Assembly: GCF_000327385.1 (NCBI RefSeq)
Contig: NW_008710397.1
Location: forward strand, 483,159 to 547,158
Source: Lottia gigantea
Lineage: Eukaryota; Mollusca; Gastropoda; Lottiidae
DNA length: 64,000 nucleotides
Reading direction: 5' to 3'
Of this stretch, positions 1 to 13,321 are shown in pieces. Below the pieces are notes generated by a model that had not been told where the DNA came from, did not search any database, and saw only the letters and a list, made by a program, of their open reading frames with translations. The stretch's first letter is position 1, and each line of letters starts with the position of its first letter. Position numbers and translations under genes: made by a program.

Positions 1-71
1 GTTGAAGATAAGAAGGCTAAATAAGAGTTGTTTAAGAGCACATAAATCATATACAACAAATTCAGGCCAAT

Positions 72-106
72 ATCGAATGAATGAATAATTGAGGAGTTTT
101 ACGTCA
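72..106 (+). repeat. Interspersed repeat family B head (fragment)
   Basis: GAATGAATGA followed by GGAGTTTTACGTCA matches the start of the longer family-B copy at 37394-37630. Only the head is recognisable here. Confidence 0.5.
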
Positions 107-272
107 CATAAATCTGATTCGATAATAAATCTGATAAATTTCGACTAGCCCGCACCTCACTCCGACATGAGCCTATATGATAGTCCTATTTTTTAATCAA
201 TTAGGTTTAATTTCAAACCATGGGCCAAAGAAAGGGCGAACCAATTGAGCGAAGGCAAAGACTTGTATAATT

Positions 273-413
273 AAACTAAGTACTAACGATGCGAATCACA
301 AACGAAATCCGAAATCCACAAAACATTTTGGCGAAACATTGGTTGCAGCTAATAAACTTTTCACATGGGGAAGTATATCAACCATGAGTAAGTAAGTATT
401 TAATAATGAAAAG
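273..413 (+). repeat. Interspersed repeat family A, copy 1
   Basis: About 140 bp sharing the blocks AAGTACTAACGAT, CGAAATCC and GGCGAAACATTGG, GCAGCTAAT, CTTTTCAC with copies near 4.9, 33.8 and 52.0 kb. It ends in ATGAGTAAGTA and a short A-rich stretch, as a short non-autonomous element might. The family is not one I can name. Confidence 0.75.
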
Positions 414-3400
414 TCTATGCTTGATAGTTTGGTATGAGTATTCGGGCATATATTGTTATTTTAATGTTTTAGTATGCCTGTCAAGAGAGTAAACCTAGCA
501 CACGACAGTGACCTTACGCTCGCATAATTTCCAGAACCATAATTCGATCGGGTTCTGAAATACTTCGGCGCCTTCTATATGATTCATGTAGGAACCCCTG
601 TTGAAAGTAGGTCTGTTGTCTGAAGATCGCATAGCGTGAAACTCTGAGTAACAACATGATTTTTTAGGTTCTGTTTTAATATTTCTGATTCGTGTACATA
701 TAGTTATTCCTATCGTGGTAGATTTAGAAAGCGGTGATATCCATTCTTGGTATACAATGAAAGTATTTTCGTTGTAATTATGCGCAGACATTTTCCACCT
801 TTTGACTTTTCGATAACTCCTTATCCATTCACCGTGTCATCAGCGTTTATTATGTAAACAGTTAGAAGGTAAAGAGTATGATAATTATATTATTGAGGTA
901 AACAAACACTCGAAACTATTAAAGAGCAACTAAATACACATAGTCAAGATGTTATCCATAGGTTACAAGTACTTCAAGTAGTGGTTAATGCTCCTTAATA
1001 CCACTAAAACACCTCTAGTAAGCCATTTAACTGAAGGATTGTCAAGAAAAGAAGACAAATCTCTTTTTCATTTCAGTTTTATCTTGTATTCTTGCCATGA
1101 ACTTTTTTTAAACTAACAGACAAATTTACGAAAAATTTGAAATGTTTATGAGTATGGGAAACTCAACGCCATTTTTGGACAAAATGTATCGTTTCCAGAT
1201 TTTGGGGGATTATTACTTGTTGGTCTGAAAGGATTGGCCAAATTTTCAAAATTTATTTTAGAAGCCACGACTGCATATTTATTAACATTTTAAAGACAAG
1301 CAGAAAGCAGAGTCGATCTTGAGCAGGAGAAGGGGGTACGGTGTTCTCCTGAAGGGAACTTTTTTAAAGGCTCTGTGACTAAGGTTGCGCTGTGAAATGA
1401 TTCCTTTTGTAGAAATATTATTCAATTATAGCTACCCAAAACCTGGCTGATAAAACCTCCTACTTAGTCCAATTTAGCGTATGGAATTGATTTCCGAAGG
1501 TATTTTATGGACCCTAAAAAATATATATTAAGTGAAAGAGTATGTCCATAACCATCTACACAAATGGTCAAAGTGTAACTACTAAGTTTGTAACACCTTG
1601 ACCATTGTGATGATGGCCCATATATTGTACTCGTGGTATATTCAACAAAATTTGACAATACCGTCAGAAGTACTGCTCGCGTTACGTTTGGTCACTGACA
1701 CTTGAGTACCTCGCCCCACAAAACAAATGATGAAACTTTGTCAGGTATCGAGTTAAAAGAAAGTTAAACAAACTATCTTTAATTGGTCTCAACTTTGACT
1801 TTTAATTGAGTATGTGGCAGAGAAAATGTAAGTTTTTTTTAGCGCCCTGTAGTACATAATGACATGCCTGACCCTAACATATCCATAGTAATAACTCTAG
1901 ATGGTGTCAAGATTGCGGCAAGAGTCATCAAGTTCTTCTCAGTTACTTGTATACACCTACTACTTTACAAAGGACTGAAACCCGGGTTAAGGTGAGAGTA
2001 GACCGGTGTGGTATTGTCGATACAGTAGAAAATAGAAGAAACGAATCGTATCGATTATTCTACACCGCCCTATTCGCGGCTTAACACCAGAGACGATCAA
2101 ACTCAAACCTACCAAAACAGTCACTTTTGGATTATAAATACCAAAGGAAGTAATATATTGACAATTATTATTTCCACATACGTGAAGACTATGATTTTTT
2201 TCTTTGCGATCGGAGGTATTATGTAATGTGGCTCCCAATTGGGATAGTTTTTATCAAATATGCCAGCGATTAAAGAAAAACTATAAATAAATAACAGTTA
2301 TGAATTCACAAGAAAATGTTACATCTGCAAACAACCAAAATACGCACATGATTTCATTTTTAATACATTTCTTTGAATTAAGCTAAGAATAGAATACAAA
2401 GAGAGTCATACGTTTTCAATTGTTACTTTCAAATTGCTCAGAAGTTGTGGCGACAACCAGTTTCATAGAAGGCCAAGGGAGTTCCCAAATCTCCAGTACG
2501 ACCTCATTTTCTACATATCTCCAACCAGAAGCCCTAACGGCTATTCGCAAAATTTTCTTATATATGCTAGTGAAATCCAAAACTGTTAGTTTCTTTCGTT
2601 TACTTGTAAGAATTTGCCACATTCACCGAACATTTGTGGAGCCAATTTTTAACAAAAATGTGTATTTTTTTTTTTACTCACGCCCTGCCTAAATGCCATT
2701 TTTAAACGAAGTAGTAAATAAGTGTTCTGCCCAATATTTTTTGTTGGTTTATAATCGTCTCTACCACAGACCATGGTATAATTATCCCGATCTGTTACTT
2801 AGCACCACCTGTTGAAAAAGTTAATAAGTCTTCTAGAGTTACAACTCTTTGCTCAACCAAGAGGTGTTATTTGTTGAAGTAATGCTATCCGTTTTCTAGC
2901 GAATGTTGAATAACATGGAGAAAATGTCAATGTAACTTCACCTGATAAATGTCATACATCAATTATAAAAATTATACATAGCATACAGACAATCATACAA
3001 ACAGTCGGACGCAGCAGGACGGAAATGGCAGGTCTGAAGGGGAATGGAACCAGACATACGATCCCCTTGATTCGATGGTCTAAGGTGAATACTCGGGATT
3101 CATACTGAAATCCGTACCAGACTGATTTCATCTGTTTACGATACACTAGATTTATCTACAGACTTTTGGTGTCAGATCTTAAATTCTTACGGTCCATGAT
3201 GAGCTCTGTAGAATTCGGTAAGACGAACACCCACACTGACCATTATAGCCAGGTTTAACCCAGTTAATCATGTGTAAACTCATCTCAAGCTACCCGAACT
3301 CGTCACGATCTGATTTTACTTGGCATAAAGGAAAGTAAGTAGGATCCACAGCAATTTGTGATCAAATTATATTTATGTCTCTTTCATTTGTAACTTTTGC

Positions 3401-4589
3401 CGAAGACAAAAAAAAACCAATGTGTATGATCTTTTGTAATATTTAACCAATTCATGTTCACATTGTACACATTTATTGTGTATCATCGAAGCTTCGTTAC
3501 CACATCGAAAAGTTCATTGCGAATAAGCTAAGACTGCAACTTGCTTTAAAATGGATTATTTCCTTTATCAGATCTTTTAATGTAATTTTAACAAATGCAC
3601 AATGCCCATTATGTTTTGTGTCCATAATGTGATTTTTTATTGGATTTTTATTAGATTTAGATCTCTTTATGCGGTGTAATTTAATGCATTTGTCACTCAA
3701 CTGCAAACCCATTTAAATTAAAGCACTGTAGTTGGGGGCATAAATTCACTGTTGTGATTATGAGCCATAAATTTTTAAACGATGTCGCGACATGAAATCA
3801 AACATTTACTAATAAAAGAAAAATAATGTTTTTAAAATCCGGGTCATTGTTATATGCATCAGATATGATCAGTTCGCACATATTTAATAGCGTTCAAACT
3901 GAGAAATGAGATTTCTGCTTCATTAATTCGTCATGGGTTCGATCACACAGTTGAGAGTTTATTTCAAGGCTGAATTTAATGACATCTGTAAAAATAGGCT
4001 AATCATATCGCAATTACCCAGTATAATATTATTAAGATTCACACAATTTCAACATGAAATAAGCAATTTCATGATACCGTGAAATTATATTTAATTGAAT
4101 GAAATATATATCTCAAAACACGCCCTAATTTTTCGGTTTAGCTTATTTATCACATTATGATGCCCGTTATATCTATTACACATAGCAGTCAATTATAGAA
4201 TGGAAGACATCATAAGCTGCCTGCGATACAAATACAAAAATCCACATATAGTTGAACACTGGGAGAAATAATTTAGTCTCAGTTTTTGTTATGGAGCTGA
4301 CACCCATTCTTTTGTATTCGTATTATTAATCCAAAAGATACAACAAGTCTTACAAATCGGCCAGGAACATTGCAAAGCCATCTTATTATTTTGTGTTCAT
4401 GGTTAAGGACTGGAAAGAACAGAAAGTCCAGTACAAGAGAGGTTCATTAACTCTTTTCAAAACACCTAATGGTACTTCTCGTTTGAGGAGTCTACAACTA
4501 TACCATTATTGCTTCCGAATCCGTCATGGTTTGGATGAAATATTTGGTTACTGGAATTGTTTCGCTTGTAATATATATCAAAGACTTAC

Positions 4590-7500
4590 CTATATTTAGC
4601 ACTGGACCAAAGACAGAGGAATCATCAACAGTACTACAGTTCCACCTTCTGTTCCTGAACTGATACTGACATTCATGTATTCCTAATTGTGCACCTCGGC
4701 CAATACTTGGCATATGATCGTGGTACACTCGACAGAAACGTATTTGTCCCGGAGATAATCCTTGTAATTCCGTACACATAGGCTGAGCTGCTAACATATA
4801 CAGGTTATTTTTCCTAATGGTATCAAAGTGATGAACTCCTAAGTTCCTGCAATGGAAAATAAATTAAAAGGTATTACACGTTTAATATAATAACGTTTAA
4901 TCAATAAACCAAGTACTAACAGTCCGAACCGCAAAACGAAACACGAAATCCAAAACAACATTTGGCGAGACATTGGTAGAAGCTAATGATTATTTCACAT
5001 GAGGAAGTAATACCATCTTCAAACTAATGTAAGAAGCATAACATTTTCTTTATATTCAAATGTTCCTGAAAGAATTCATAGTTTTTTTTCTCAAAACTTT
5101 CGATGTTGGAATGGTTGGTATTAGTCTTCCATTGGGAAGGTTCTGATTCTGTAATACCATAAAACCTTTGTGAAAGTGACATTTCGAAGTATTTCTTTTT
5201 CAAAAGGTCAAATTCACTTCCCAATCTTTGAAACTAACTCAAACATCAAAGTGTCAATAGGTGGATATTTTCTGTATTTTTAGTTAGTCAACGGACATCA
5301 GAAGTTTGAATTATTAAAATAATGAACAACAGTTTTCTTTTAACTTTGAAAGACTAAGATCTAGAAGGTGTTTTAAGTCAAAAACGATTTCACACGACAG
5401 AATAAGCCAGAACCATATTTCATATGTCATTGCTAAGCGGCGATTTTCACATCACATCTGATGGTAAAAGTTTTCACTGAAACCACAGCCAGGGCACTAA
5501 CTCGTGAACTTTCCATAATCAAGATGTTCCACTGCCAAGAGCAATATCTGATTCTATAAACTTTAATATATGTTTGTATATAAATATTATTTATTATATC
5601 ATGTAATCGCAAGGAATATAACTTATGTTTATATACAATTTGTATATATATTTAACTTTATTTATCAGAAACGTTGGAAACCATTGACAGATTATAAACA
5701 ACCCAAGTTATAAAGTATATCAGTAGAATAATATGTGTCATATCAATTAAAGAAGGAGTTTCCTATTTATATCCCTTATATTATATGATGCAATATGTAT
5801 CAATATGGCGTTAAATGCAAGGTTTTGGATATACCAATATTTAAATCAACTAAAATACCATTATGTTTTTGTGCAAAATGTATACTATTGCATGTGAAAA
5901 GGTATCTTTTTTCTCGATTTCTTTCTTGTATCAGAATCAGAATCTGAACAATAACGCACATAGGATATCATACCCGCGAAATTGGTGTCTCACATCGTAC
6001 GTAGCGGTTTTGGAACAATTGAAACCCTTCAGAATAGAAGAACATTGATTCCTGAAGGCTCAGAAATTCATACGCTCAAAACCATATCTGAAGGAGAACA
6101 TTTTACGCAATTGAGAAACATACGTACACATATTTTCGAGTAAACGGTTATCCTGGGCGGTTCGATATAACACACGCCAGGACAACCAAAATTATAATTT
6201 CGTACCCTTCTAGTGACCTTAAGTATGCTTTGTCTAAGAAATGGATTCCGATGGTGTCTTATGTCCGTCATATTTGTGTCTTACTGAGCTAATGAAGACG
6301 GGCCACGACATGTAGTGTGTCGAAACAATGCTAGTACATCGTACTGAAGTGTGAATGACCAGATCTGATTATGTATTTGATGGATTGGTTGTGGTCAATA
6401 TATCTGATCACTGTCACTACTAGTACATATAAATATATAACTATTGACACCTAGTTAACTCATTATTACTTCATATCTTAAACGATATAAATTAACTTTG
6501 ACTTGTGTCACCTCTGATGTAAGCCGAATGCAGTAATCGAACGTGATACAATAATACATTCTCGGTAAAAGAAAGTGTAAATTCTATTGAAATGACCAAC
6601 CAAACAAACGATGATTTGAAGTCATTTGCATTTAAATTTGATTTATTTTTCAGAATAAGATAAATCGAACTCGAGGTATTAAAATGATTATTTTCTTTTA
6701 ATATACAATTTGTATTTTGTCTCCATTCACAAGGTTAAATGTGTAAATTCTATTGAAATGACCAAACAAAAAATTAATCGACGATGTGATGGCCTTAAAT
6801 TTTAATAATTTCAGACTATGATTAATTGTCGAAATTTGCCAGCGAGCTAGATGGTTTCAAATACCTTATATCCACGTAGTACTCAAAATGCCTTATATCC
6901 AAAGTAGTACGCCACAAGTAGTACGTCAAAATGCCGTATGTCCAAAGTAGTACGCCACAAGTAGTACTTCAAAATGCCTTATATCCAAAGTAGTACGTCA
7001 AAATGCCTTATATCCAAGTAGAACACCACAGGACAACTGAATATAAGACAATTGCAAAAGTGGAAAATAATGCAGTCAAAAGAGTGGTTCAGTTTACAAA
7101 ATTTTGGTAAACATTTTTTTTTTAATTCAGTATTGTCATAAGTATGGTATTTCAAATACTTTCAAAGACGACTTTTGCACTAGAATCACCAACAAACGCT
7201 TACAGAACACGATTGTATATCAGAAACACAAAGCTTTATTACGCGTTAAATCACAAAAACTAAAAACAGTTCAAATTTTCTCTCAATTTTTAGCATGGTT
7301 TACATCTGAACAACTTGGACTAACTAGTCCATTACAAAACTATCAATGTTATACGCCCCTATTTAGAAAGGTCGTGATATTCAATTAGAATTAAATGTTT
7401 GGTACCAATTTTGGCAAAAGAAAGTTTAAATGAGCTATAAAGGTTCACTTTGAAATTTTCTGACGCAATGAAATATATATCAAAATCTACATGTGGTTCC

Positions 7501-10500
7501 GATTTACCTCCGAAAATTGTATGCAATAAGATCATGTACCACAAGAGGGGCGTAACAATCCGTTTAATTTCATTTTCAAATATTATGTTTGATACGTACT
7601 AACCGTTAATATTTGTTTTACTATTCAACAACGCGTAGAATTGTAGACTGTATATTTTTTAAATCAAATTGTAGATAAACCAGGCATTGGACTCTGCGTG
7701 GCTTCTTTCCACTTGCTCAATAGACGTTAAACTCCGATTCATTATAGGCGTAATTAAAATTGTTCTTCCCACCCTATTCCACAAATGAAGAAGATACTTT
7801 TCACCGGAAAGTTGTATTCATCTTCTCTCTTGTTGGCAAATTTATTTCTGACCGATAAACCTGAGAGTAGGAACGATGCCGTTTTTAAGTTGTTCATTGC
7901 AATACCGACTTTATTTAAACGAAATAAATATATGTTTAAATCTAGAGTATTTTCACTTCTAAATTAAATAAACAAAGAAGAATATACGGCGGCATCTCGA
8001 CTGATAAGACAAAGAAAAGCAATTACTATTCACTTGACACCTACAGAGAAATTCCATGTTTTTTGATAAACACTTGGTATTTAATACGAAGCGAACCTAT
8101 TTGATTACCTAAAACATTGACTAGTTCAGGACCCAATAGATTTAAGAGAGAGGTTCATTTCAGTTGGTAACGTTCTGTTTATAATTTAAGGCAATGATGT
8201 ACAGCTTCGTGCAATTCTATGAGGTCTACTCTACGTTCTTAGTTCGAAAAGTTTGGTTTCTATGTAGGTCAGAAGAATAAAATATATAAGTAAAATATAA
8301 GAACGATTTAGAAATATGTATTCCTTAGAGAGTTCATAGAGAACTTGAGGAGCTTTTGATCAACTGAAGAACTTGGCTGTTCTAACATGTGGGAATGTCT
8401 TTGAAATGGATCAATAGACCATCTTCAGTTGAAGGAAAAATTTCGATTCCAGATGGACCGTGGGTTAGGTTTCCGATGCCCCTCGAATATGAAATTTCCA
8501 CACAACGCGTTAATATTTCGTTGGTATGTAACCCGATGATTGTAGTAAGGCTTATGGGTTGCTAGTAGAATTTTGATGGTATCAATATATTATATATAAT
8601 ATAAAATACTTATTCCAAAGAAGAAACCTCGGAATTCAGCATGTAACTGAGTATTTCAGTAAATTTAAAACAAACTGTTTTTAAAATTGTACTATTACTT
8701 CTATAGCTACTGGCCAGACATACAAATAATTCAAATTGAACATAAAACCAATAAAATTGTTTCGGTCTGTTGTGGACTAGTGATTATGATAATGTAAACT
8801 ATCTTAATTTAACAATGGTATAAAGTTCCAAATTTTCACAAAAAATATCTCAATCTAATACATTTGATTCCACAAAAATATTGGTGAAAAGCTATATTAA
8901 AGTAAAGGACCGAGTGGATTTCGAGAAAACAGTGTTCGCATCATTAGCTGTCTGTTACTGTTACTTATCTAAATAAAAATCTTAACCGAAATGATAACAG
9001 ATAAAAAAGGTCTATCCATGTGATCATAAAGACTAAATGTTACCAATAGAAAAAGATATATCAACAAGTTTTAACAATTAACATATTGAACAGATTGCTT
9101 TAAAAAAAGGGCCACAGGTTATAGGTGCTGACAAAAAAATTTAGAGCCCGGTCTTATAATTGGTGCTTCATTTCGTTTATAACACTAGTTGAACTGAAAT
9201 TTACATTTTCTTTAACACTAATTGTTTTAAATAAACGGTGAATGAACTCTTCTAAATGTTGTATTCTATACCATTATCGCCATATCACTTAATTTTAAAA
9301 TAACGTATTTTCCAGACAATACGATTTTATTTTTGTCCAACAACTTGCCAAGCAAAGAAATGGAATGGGAAACAATTGAAGAGGTTAGAGAAAGAACGTT
9401 AATGAAAACATTTCACAAGTGTCAGTAATATTGAGAAAGGTGGCTGCTGATTTTATCAGCGTTTCAACGTAAACTCGGCGTTTAGTATAACTCACAAATT
9501 ATTTGGCATGCTGTAATAGGAGAGGAACAAAGAATTTTAGAGCAGCCAACTCATAGAGCAAGAATAAGGAGAAAGTGGAAGAATTTTCACAAATAATATC
9601 ACAAATAACTGAATGAACCAAAACAATTATGATGATCTAAGACAAAAAACTGAGTGAACCAAAACAATTATGATGATCTAAGACAAAAAACTGAATGAAC
9701 GAAAGAAAATTATGATGATCAAATACAACTAAAAATTCTATGATAACCTTTGAGTCGGCTCTATATGGCATCAAAATCTTCACGAAGAGACAATGGGGCT
9801 TTAATGCTTACTGAATTTCGGCAATACCATTTTTAACGACATTGTAATGACCCTTATATAGTCTCAACCACAATAAACTATTTCTATTTTCTTGGTTTCC
9901 TTTAGGAACCATTTCTTTGAAACTATTTAAATTTATTTATGTTCTAATCAAGGACGTCATATTACATTGATGTAACAATAAATTTCAGTTAAAATGATTT
10001 TCATTAAAAATAAAACTTCACTTTTATCCCACAGTCTCTATATAGAATACAGATATTACAAAATAGAACTGAGTAAAACGAAGATAAAGCACAAAAAAGC
10101 TTCATTGTTTAAGTAGTCGAATAAATAAAGAAATCAAAAATATTCCTCAAACGAAAACGAATAAATAAAACAGCCAAAGATCGTCTTTGAAATAGAACTT
10201 AGTGATAAGAAAGTGTTTATCTAGCTAAGTACTGTTCAATGGAATAGTTGGCATATTTATTAATTGAAGAAATAAAGATCATACGCTGTTGACATCTTGC
10301 ATCTTAACAATATATCTTTGTAGTTTTTACCAATTTCTTTCTAATTGTTCTTTATCCATTATATGATCACTTATCCACTGATTTGCAGAGCAATAGATCT
10401 AAGTCACGAAAATTATGAAGTGTGGCAACTACACGATACATTATGAACTAAGTAATGATGAAACACTATGAACTGAGTCAAATCAATGATGATATATAAT

Positions 10501-12441
10501 GAATTTAGTAAATGTAAAGATATTGATGATACATTATGGAATAAGTTACGAAAATTAAGACACACGACATAATATAAATTAGTCAGGTAATTGATGATAC
10601 ATTATGAAATGAGTCAAGTAAATGATGATACAGTTTGATCTGTGTCAAGAAAAATACATTATTACCCGAGTAAAAAAAGGCAGATTATGAATGTATAAAT
10701 TCTGAATTAAGTCAAGTAAATGATGATACATTATGAACAAAATCAAGTAAATGATGATACATCATGAAATGAGTCAATTTAATGACACGTTATGAAGTAT
10801 ATGATAATACATTTTAAACTGAGTTTGAAAAAGATGATACATCATGAAATGAGTCAAGTAAATGATGATACATCATGAAATGAGTCAAGTAAATGATACA
10901 TCATGAAGTATATGATTATACATTTTGAACGGAGTCTGAAAAATGATGATACATCCTGAAACGATTCAAGTAAATGATGATACATTTTGAAATAAAAAGA
11001 GTACTGGACTGAGTCAAATAAATTACCCTAAGATAATGACTTATGCAGAATCTACTCATTTCTGAAAACCATTTTTGACTTAACTTTAGTTCAACTTAAT
11101 ATTAAAAGAAACTGGTTGACTATGTGGGCGTGATTCAGTCTTTTAAATTGTTTAGAAACCATGTCGAATATATTTTTAAAAGAATTAAATGGCCCACATT
11201 ATAGAGCCTGGTCATTACATAAGTCAACAATTACTCTGTTTGTCTTTCTACTCTAATAAGGCCATTTCAACTTTAAATTTAACGTTGAATAAACGTTATT
11301 TTGTTTATGTAGACATTACGTGAGGAAAACCCAGAAAGTATTTCTCTTTGAAAAAATCAAGCAGTCCCGTTAAAAGTTCATCTGTGACACGCATCTTAAA
11401 ATGGAACACATGCAGCATTGCATTATGTATACATGTATATATTACTCTACCACGTCTATCGCGTTTAGGAAATTGTGTTTGAAGTTATTCAAGTTAAACG
11501 TTTATTTATCCAGTTATCGTCTATTTTGATTATTATTTTAAATTATCGCGGCGACAACCTTTTAAATATACAATTTTGAAAGATTACATATATATAAAGA
11601 TGGGATAGAAGCAATAAACGTAATTGAATACATCTCCATAACGTCAGTAGATAGATCTCACTGTCTGTTATAGCAATGAAAAGTTAGAATGCATGGTTTA
11701 TAAATCGCAGTCATTAGGTTGGGGTATACAATTCGACACCATCGAGAATTTAAATTCCCCTTTATCAAAATACGTGACACGCTTTGAAAACGGTGAGAAA
11801 TTGAATAATGACTTCTACAGTCAAATGCCTTTTGTTGATCGCTTACAATCTGATATGAAACCAAGTAAGATATTTTCTAATATAAAAAAGGATTTCATTG
11901 TTAGAAGATAGTCGAGTTTTTTTAGGTTATATTTTTTAATTGTGTTCTAGGCTTCTTGACGACTAAAAAAAGATAAATGCAAAAACATGTTTGTAAAAAG
12001 TTCAATAATAATATTTTTTTCAAAAGTTTAAAGAAGTCGTACAAAGAAATTGAAAGGCGTATTTTCACTTTTTTTTTTTATATATTTCTGTTTTTAAAAA
12101 TTTCTGAAAATAAAACAGAGGGAACGGTGGTAAGGTAATGCAATGGCATAATATAAATGGGGGCGGAATTTTTTTTCCATGCAATTTACCATGTAATGTG
12201 GTCCGGTTTTGGAATAAAAATGTCAATTAAAACCACAAATTGTTAATTTGCAGACATTTGGTATGTCCATGTATGTCTACATAAAGTAAGAAATTCAGGA
12301 TGGACCATCATTTTTTCATTCCACTGTGAAATTTTATAAAAAAAAAAAATTCACTTACCACCACATATCTAAAGTTGATACTAAAAGTGCTTGAAGTGCG
12401 ATAAGAAGTATAACACTCCATCGCCTTTCTAGTCCAGCCAT
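4590..12441 (-). CDS. Wnt5: Wnt-5 ligand, first two coding exons (partial)
   Basis: Secreted, lipid-modified Wnt5-type signalling ligand, typically acting through Frizzled/ROR/RYK in non-canonical Wnt signalling. Exon 1 (12441-12359) encodes MAGLERRWSVILLIALQALL and on to ...LDMW: a start, a hydrophobic signal peptide, then a TG|GTAAGT donor. Exon 2 (4846-4590) follows a TTTTCCATTGCAG acceptor and ends at a G|GTAAGT donor. Joined in phase they give WWNLG, a signature of mature Wnt5 N-termini, then AQPMC, GLSPGQ, DHMPSIG, ECQYQF, RRWNCSTVDDSSVFG. These motifs separate Wnt5 from other Wnt classes. About 113 residues are present of a usual 350-380. The cysteine-rich remainder, with the acylated serine, was not found in 1-4589, so the next intron runs off the window. 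A pyrimidine-rich acceptor at 12469-12490 just before the ATG suggests a further 5'UTR exon upstream. Confidence 0.92.
4903..5012 (+). repeat. Interspersed repeat family A, copy 2
   Basis: Starts AATAAACCAAGTACTAAC and carries the shared ACGAAATCCAAAACAACATT block and the CATTGGTAGAAGCTAATGA block. It is truncated shortly after CACATGAGGAAGTA compared with copies 1 and 3, and lies inside Wnt5 intron 1. Confidence 0.75.
6860..7035. repeat. Minisatellite, 43-bp unit
   Basis: Tandem copies of AAAATGCCTTATATCCAAAG followed by TAGTACGCCACAAGTAGTAC and GTC. Copy starts at 6885, 6928 and 6971 give a period of 43 bp; the last copy (from 7000) follows after 29 bp because the middle block is missing. 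It lies within Wnt5 intron 1. Confidence 0.9.
9609..9731. repeat. Minisatellite, 41-bp unit, three copies
   Basis: Starts at 9609, 9650 and 9691 give an exact 41-bp period. The unit holds CTGAATGAACCAAAACAATT, then ATGATGATCTAAGACAAAAA. The first two copies are nearly identical and the third has diverged. It lies within Wnt5 intron 1. Confidence 0.9.
10415..11030. repeat. Minisatellite, about 31-bp unit, roughly 20 degenerate copies
   Basis: A long degenerate array of GATGATACATCATGAAATGA then GTCAAGTAAAT. Two neighbouring copies at 10833 and 10864 give a period of 31 bp. Length and sequence vary along the array, which suggests an old, slowly decaying repeat. It lies within Wnt5 intron 1. 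Confidence 0.88.
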
Positions 12442-12490
12442 ATTAACATCACTAATATCCACTCAATTCTACAATTAAAAATAAACAATG
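12442..12490 (-). promoter_or_regulatory. Wnt5 5' leader and probable upstream-intron acceptor
   Basis: Upstream of the Wnt5 ATG on the minus strand, TGTTTATTTTTAATTGTAG is a good pyrimidine-rich acceptor ending at 12469. It leaves 27 bases of leader before the ATG, so the transcription start is probably in a separate upstream 5'UTR exon that I could not place. Confidence 0.45.
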
Positions 12491-13321
12491 CATAGGAAAC
12501 ACAAATTTTAGAATCTTTATAGTTCTATCTTCTGGAGGATGGTCACTTAGAAATTTACAGTTATCCATTTCGAGTTTACCGTTAACGTATCCATGATATT
12601 TCAATTATAAAATTCACGTTTTTATATTCCTTCGTATATCTATTACCGTCACTTATTAAAAATCTCCCATTATTCCCCTTGAACACAAGCCGTTAAACAG
12701 AGCAGACGATAACGTTTACCGCTACAGCCGAAAACTTTTTCTCGTTGATTGATCACTTCACGTGGCCGTCTGTCATTCATACAGTAGCAGACACATAAAT
12801 ACTCAGTTCTGATTGGCCACTTCTGCTCCGATTACCAATGATTAAAAATTTCAATCTGTTGCCTTGTGTTGAATTGTACATTTGGGCAAGGGAAATGTTG
12901 AAGCCATATTTCCATCGTCTGCTCAAAGTAAAGTATATCCTATTCTGAATGTTAAAAGACACCACACGAGAAAGAAATTTAAGTGGTTGCCGGGAGACGG
13001 ACGCTTTTCTTAGATTCTGATGTTTTTCAGATTTTCGACATCTCCTGTGAGCTGAATTACCTGCATATTTTTTCACTAGTCTCGGTTATTTGGGCGTATC
13101 ACCTGTTGTTCTATGTTATTTGTACCAAAATTTGTTTCTGATGAAAATAAGAGAAAGTGGAAGGTTAAAACGGTGTTCTGTTTCTCGGTAAAACGAAGTG
13201 GTTTATATAATGCAATTCAGATGGATGCGATACATGTATTTCGTTTAGCTTGGCTTTAAATCGGCAATTTTTGACATAAATATCATTGCTAAGAGTATAA
13301 CGTGGATTAATAATATTATTA

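Larger units (their letters stand above)
1..4589. other. Wnt5 intron 2 (part), no coding exon seen
   Basis: The donor at 4589-4588 opens an intron that reaches the window edge. Neither strand shows the next Wnt5 exon (no GGCGDN-like motif on the minus strand). Contents recognised are two interspersed repeat pieces: a family-B head near 72-106 and a family-A copy at 273-413. The rest is AT-rich sequence with no recognised feature. Confidence 0.6.
4847..12358 (-). other. Wnt5 intron 1
   Basis: This 7.5 kb intron is bounded by a GTAAGT donor at 12358 and a TTGCAG acceptor at 4847 on the minus strand. It holds one family-A interspersed repeat (4903-5012), a 43-bp minisatellite (6860-7035), a 41-bp minisatellite (9609-9731) and a large 31-bp minisatellite (10415-11030). 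No exon of another gene was recognised on either strand. Confidence 0.75.

Noticed and set aside
9390-9590. Plus-strand stretch reading RKVAADF, ISVST and THRARIRRKW, faintly like a transposase helix-turn-helix
   Set aside because: Stops interrupt it within a few codons and no second domain was found.
12777-13076. 99-codon minus-strand frame upstream of Wnt5
   Set aside because: No signal peptide, motif or splice context. Its position upstream of the Wnt5 start fits promoter or 5'UTR sequence better.
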